Assembly (NCBI GenBank): GCA_003531115.1
Contig: DQHT01000115.1
Location: 6,558-24,769, forward strand
DNA from: Bacteroidota bacterium
Lineage (GTDB): Bacteria > Bacteroidota > Bacteroidia > UBA8524
DNA: 18,212 nucleotides
Direction: 5' to 3'
Positions 15,392 through 18,212 of the stretch are shown in pieces. Each line of letters starts with the position of its first letter. The stretch's first letter is position 1. The notes below the pieces were generated by a model that saw only the letters and a program-made list of their open reading frames with translations, was not told the origin of the DNA and did no database searches. Position numbers and translations under genes: made by a program.

Positions 15392-17167
15392 TCACTTCGT
15401 AGCTACAATATGCCCATTTTTAAGTTCCTTCTTTTCATAAACCTGAAGTTGTTCGTTCCATACATTTAGTATTCCCGAGAAATCGATGTCCATTGAAATA
15501 CCATCCATCTTGATAAAATAATCCTTGACTCTCACGTTGATGGAATCGGCATAGGAGCATTTAGGCTGATTGTAGTTCCCGATCCACAGAGAATCCCTGT
15601 TTTGATGCCGGACGATATACTCACCGGTTCCGGAATAATTATTTATTTCCAGTTCAAAATTACCAATATATTCCAGAGAACTTAATTCAAAGCGATATAC
15701 ACGCACGATACTATTCGTGCCGGCATAGCCAAAGCCCGTATTAGCGAAAGGCTTGTAGGTAGTAGTAATCCCGTCGATCTCGTAGCTAATTTGATAACTC
15801 AGGTTTGGGCTCCCTCCATTTTTATTACACAGGCTATCTAAGGGGAGCTGGGTATTAGCCGGGTATCCGGTAAACGTTTTTTTATTGGCTAAATTGGTAT
15901 GATCATGAGCCCGAAGGGTAAATGGAAGATTTGCCGGATATTTGAAAGAATAGGTTCCGTTAACGATATCAATAGTCGTTTGATCGTTTAGGAACAGCAT
16001 GCCACTTTGCATGGGTTTGTTATCGCAGGTGGCGTATTGTCCTGAAAGTGTAATTAATCCGGGTATATCTCCAATGATGATGTCGGAAAGAACCTGGTCA
16101 GAAGAAAACGGGCCAAGATCCAGAGATTTAAACACACCCTGGCTCATATAACTTATATTCAGATGAAACAACTCGCCGGAGGGCACACGTCCTCCAAATG
16201 CTCCTTTGGAGGAAGTCATGCAGTGTCCGGCACCCATTAAGCGGCTGTTAATATGAATATCGACACCGGCCAGCGGACTTCCGTCTGTGGTTTTAACCAC
16301 GGCATCGATACGGTTATACTTCCTGGGCACGTCGCAGTTCCAAAAGCTGAAATGTTTGACTTTCCCTACATATTCTCCATCAATGAGTCGGGCCGAACCT
16401 TCTTCCACCCAATGGCCTTTTGCTTCATCGAAATACCAGAGGGGGAGTTCTTCGGGCGCCTTACTGAGCGCAATGGGTGAAAGACCCATACGGATGGTAG
16501 CCTCATTGCCTTTTGCAAGTTGGAGTTTGGCTCCTGTTGTCGATTTAAGTTCCACGGCAACCATGCCGAAAGATTCCAACAATTTTGTCCCTTCACTTGA
16601 TGCAGCGACCAGGTCACCTGGCATAATTTCGCTGAGGTTGGCAGCTTCCGGATCCAGGTATTTCATGGCAACTTTTACTTCGCCCGAATAGGCTATTCCC
16701 AAATCATCCGTATAGCCTGCTCCAAATTCAACTTTAGCCTTCCCAACAGTTACCGTGCCCCCCGTATTGGCGGGAAAGCTGGAGGTGCTTGCATTTGAAA
16801 GTAATGTAATATTCACCTGATTTACCCCTTGTTTAGGCAGCACTGAACGGGATCCGTGAAAATAGTTGTTGGCAAACACCCGGATATAGGCATGGTTTTC
16901 AAAGACAGAGGCATCTTTAACAAAAAAGAAGCCATCACTATTTGTTTGAACCGCTTTATCACCAATGGTAATATTAGCCCCGTACACAGGGAAACCTGCT
17001 TCATTAATTATTTTTCCGGCAAAACTTGCAAGAACTGATTTCCCTTTATCTATCGTAAAATTTTGTGATGAAGGAGTATCAATTGTTTCATCGAGAGGCA
17101 TTTCTTTTCTGCACTGGGAAAAAAGCAGGGCAAGAAAAAGGAGCGAGAGTTGGCAGGTTCTTTTCAT
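15392..17167 (-). CDS. Lipoprotein with carboxypeptidase-regulatory-like domains
   Basis: 591 residues, ATG at 17167. The lipobox LFSQC places the acylated Cys at residue 19. A carboxypeptidase-regulatory-like domain follows at about 45-115 (SFAGKIINEAGFPVYGANIT, then TNSDGFFFV). The middle (about 130-280) includes GGTVTVGKAKVEFGAGY, a long Ig-like segment, and KHFSFWNCD (about 271-279), which introduces a second regulatory-like domain (RIDAVVKTTDGSPLAGVDIH). The C-terminal ~250 residues share GPFSSDQVLSDIII, a TFTGYPANTQ segment, YADSINVRVKDYF and the end segment FSGILNVWNEQLQVYEKKEL with the next gene upstream on the minus strand. No enzymatic residues are visible; a surface or periplasmic structural or binding role is likely. 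The 108-base gap to its paralog holds no clear promoter. Confidence 0.8.
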   Translation of the reverse strand: MKRTCQLSLLFLALLFSQCRKEMPLDETIDTPSSQNFTIDKGKSVLASFAGKIINEAGFPVYGANITIGDKAVQTNSDGFFFVKDASVFENHAYIRVFANNYFHGSRSVLPKQGVNQVNITLLSNASTSSFPANTGGTVTVGKAKVEFGAGYTDDLGIAYSGEVKVAMKYLDPEAANLSEIMPGDLVAASSEGTKLLESFGMVAVELKSTTGAKLQLAKGNEATIRMGLSPIALSKAPEELPLWYFDEAKGHWVEEGSARLIDGEYVGKVKHFSFWNCDVPRKYNRIDAVVKTTDGSPLAGVDIHINSRLMGAGHCMTSSKGAFGGRVPSGELFHLNISYMSQGVFKSLDLGPFSSDQVLSDIIIGDIPGLITLSGQYATCDNKPMQSGMLFLNDQTTIDIVNGTYSFKYPANLPFTLRAHDHTNLANKKTFTGYPANTQLPLDSLCNKNGGSPNLSYQISYEIDGITTTYKPFANTGFGYAGTNSIVRVYRFELSSLEYIGNFELEINNYSGTGEYIVRHQNRDSLWIGNYNQPKCSYADSINVRVKDYFIKMDGISMDIDFSGILNVWNEQLQVYEKKELKNGHIVATK

Positions 17168-17275
17168 CGGTTCGGGGAATTAAACTAAGCATAAGACGAT
17201 AGTATATCCGGAATAGTTGTCTGAGCTATGCCAAACAAAAAAAGGAGAATGCACGTTCGGTTTCGAAACTAGGTG

Positions 17276-18212
17276 CTATTGGTCTTCACGCCATTTAACA
17301 AGCCCATTTGTAATCATTCTTTTTTCGTAGGCCTGTGTTGTTGTATTCCAATAGTTCATCCGACCAGAGAAAGTCATATCCAATAACCACTTCTTGTTGA
17401 TGTAATAGAATTCATTTATCGTCACAGAGACAGAATCCGCATAAGTTGAAGTGTCAGAATATCTGTCGTTTAGCCATAAAGCCATATCCGGGTTTTGGTT
17501 TCCGAGGGTATATGTATTTGGCCCTATGTATGCTTTCAGGTTCATACCCAAAACGGTTGTATGTACTGGACTATTTGGTGCGTAACCGATATCAAAAGAA
17601 ATGTAATCGTTGGTGCCGGCTCGGGAAGTGGATAGCCCAGCTTGATAAATATAGTAATACAGGGAATCGTTAAAAGTATATTCTATCAAAAGTTCCCGTA
17701 TGTATGTAGATCCTCCGCCAGAGTTTGAAGGGCAATGTTTAATCGGATCAAGAATTTTCCCAATTGGCTGGCCACTAAATGCATGGCCACTTTGTTGCCC
17801 TGTTTTATCCAAAAAAGTGAGACCAAATGCTTGATTCGGCATATAGGCAAACTGAATTGTTCCTCTTGAATTAAGCTTTATGGTATTGAAAAAATTAATT
17901 CTCCCAAAGCCCATAGTCACAGGATTATTATTACAGTCCAGCACCGGTATTTCAAGTTCAATGAACTGATCAAGCTCTTGGATAACCAAATCATCGAGCA
18001 CCTGATCGGCCGAAAATGGGCCAATCACTTTGGAAGCAATATAAACTTCATTGAGCCAAAATTTGACTACAAAAGACATGTTGGCCGGCGTGAGTCCTTT
18101 AAATTTTCCATCGCTTCCGGTATAGCAAAAGCCTGATTCGCCAGTTTCGGCATGAAATACAGCTTTCAATCCTGGAATAGGTGTTCCTTTGCTATTTACT
18201 ACGCGAGCCTGT
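17276..18212 (-). CDS. Paralog of the adjacent lipoprotein, partial (5' end beyond right edge)
   Basis: The frame is open to the window edge, about 312 residues visible. The right-edge sequence reads QARVVNSKGTPIPGLKAVFH, the start of a carboxypeptidase-regulatory-like domain, so the TTG at 18169 is internal and not a start. It lines up with the C-terminal half of the 15392-17167 protein: GPFSADQVLDDLVI with GPFSSDQVLSDIII, HAFSGQPIGKILDPIKHC with TFTGYPANTQLPLDSLC, YADSVSVTINEFYYI with YADSINVRVKDYFIK, and MTFSGRMNYWNTTTQAYEKR with IDFSGILNVWNEQLQVYEKK. A shared Cys follows in both. The N-terminal signal and lipobox, if present, are outside the window. A tandem duplication is the likely origin. 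Confidence 0.8.
   Translation of the reverse strand, partial: QARVVNSKGTPIPGLKAVFHAETGESGFCYTGSDGKFKGLTPANMSFVVKFWLNEVYIASKVIGPFSADQVLDDLVIQELDQFIELEIPVLDCNNNPVTMGFGRINFFNTIKLNSRGTIQFAYMPNQAFGLTFLDKTGQQSGHAFSGQPIGKILDPIKHCPSNSGGGSTYIRELLIEYTFNDSLYYYIYQAGLSTSRAGTNDYISFDIGYAPNSPVHTTVLGMNLKAYIGPNTYTLGNQNPDMALWLNDRYSDTSTYADSVSVTINEFYYINKKWLLDMTFSGRMNYWNTTTQAYEKRMITNGLVKWREDQ

Noticed and set aside
17260..17269. GTTTCGAAAC palindrome after the partial lipoprotein gene
   Set aside because: A hairpin would have only a 3-bp stem and the nearest T-run on the minus strand is about 16 bases away, so it is not a convincing terminator.

Overview
The window looks like chromosomal DNA from a member of the Bacteroidota, probably a free-living, Saprospiria- or Chitinophagia-like lineage (the phylum is well supported, the class is a guess). 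The signs are two kinds of type IX secretion (T9SS) sorting domain, FecR/ECF sigma regulation with a DUF4974-like FecR C-terminus, a TonB-dependent receptor with an N-terminal carboxypeptidase-regulatory-like domain beside a DUF4249-like lipoprotein, an FG-GAP/VCBS surface protein, and TAnnTTTG-type promoter elements.

Layout, left to right. (1) 1-1519, minus: the first ~506 codons of an exported FG-GAP/VCBS repeat protein that runs off the left edge. (2) 1567-2913, plus: murF, whose last codons lie inside an imperfect inverted repeat (2882-2979). (3) 3013-8794, plus: an ECF-sigma-controlled block made of fecR, the sigma factor, a T9SS-exported PCMD-like protein, a TonB-dependent receptor and a DUF4249-like lipoprotein. 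A lipoprotein beta-propeller (8851-9969) follows on the same strand and may belong to it. (4) 10028-14545, minus: a 1505-residue M4 (thermolysin-type) metalloprotease with PKD, CUB, an Ig-like array and a T9SS type B tail. It converges on the propeller gene at a bidirectional terminator. (5) 14667-15072, plus: an intact antitoxin gene followed by a VapC-like PIN toxin that has lost its middle, then an orphan ORF. (6) 15392-18212, minus: two tandem paralogous exported proteins with carboxypeptidase-regulatory-like folds, the second cut by the right edge.

The main discovery is a repeated promoter. ATAGGGGTT, exactly 12 bases, then (G/C)TTGTC occurs three times: just upstream of fecR (3013-3039), of the T9SS protein (4612-4638) and of the TonB receptor (5604-5630). 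The third copy lies directly behind a strong terminator, so it is needed to start a new transcript. The simplest reading is that the sigma factor encoded here recognises this sequence, drives its own operon and switches on a neighbouring outer-membrane uptake system. The operon is also in the less usual order, anti-sigma gene first, with a nearly leaderless start. No SusD-like gene, CAZyme, riboswitch or classical FecA signalling extension is visible, so the substrate is unknown. The His/Asp/Met-rich loops of the propeller lipoprotein hint at a metal or metal complex, but that is speculation.

No rRNA, tRNA, CRISPR array, insertion sequence or phage gene was seen.
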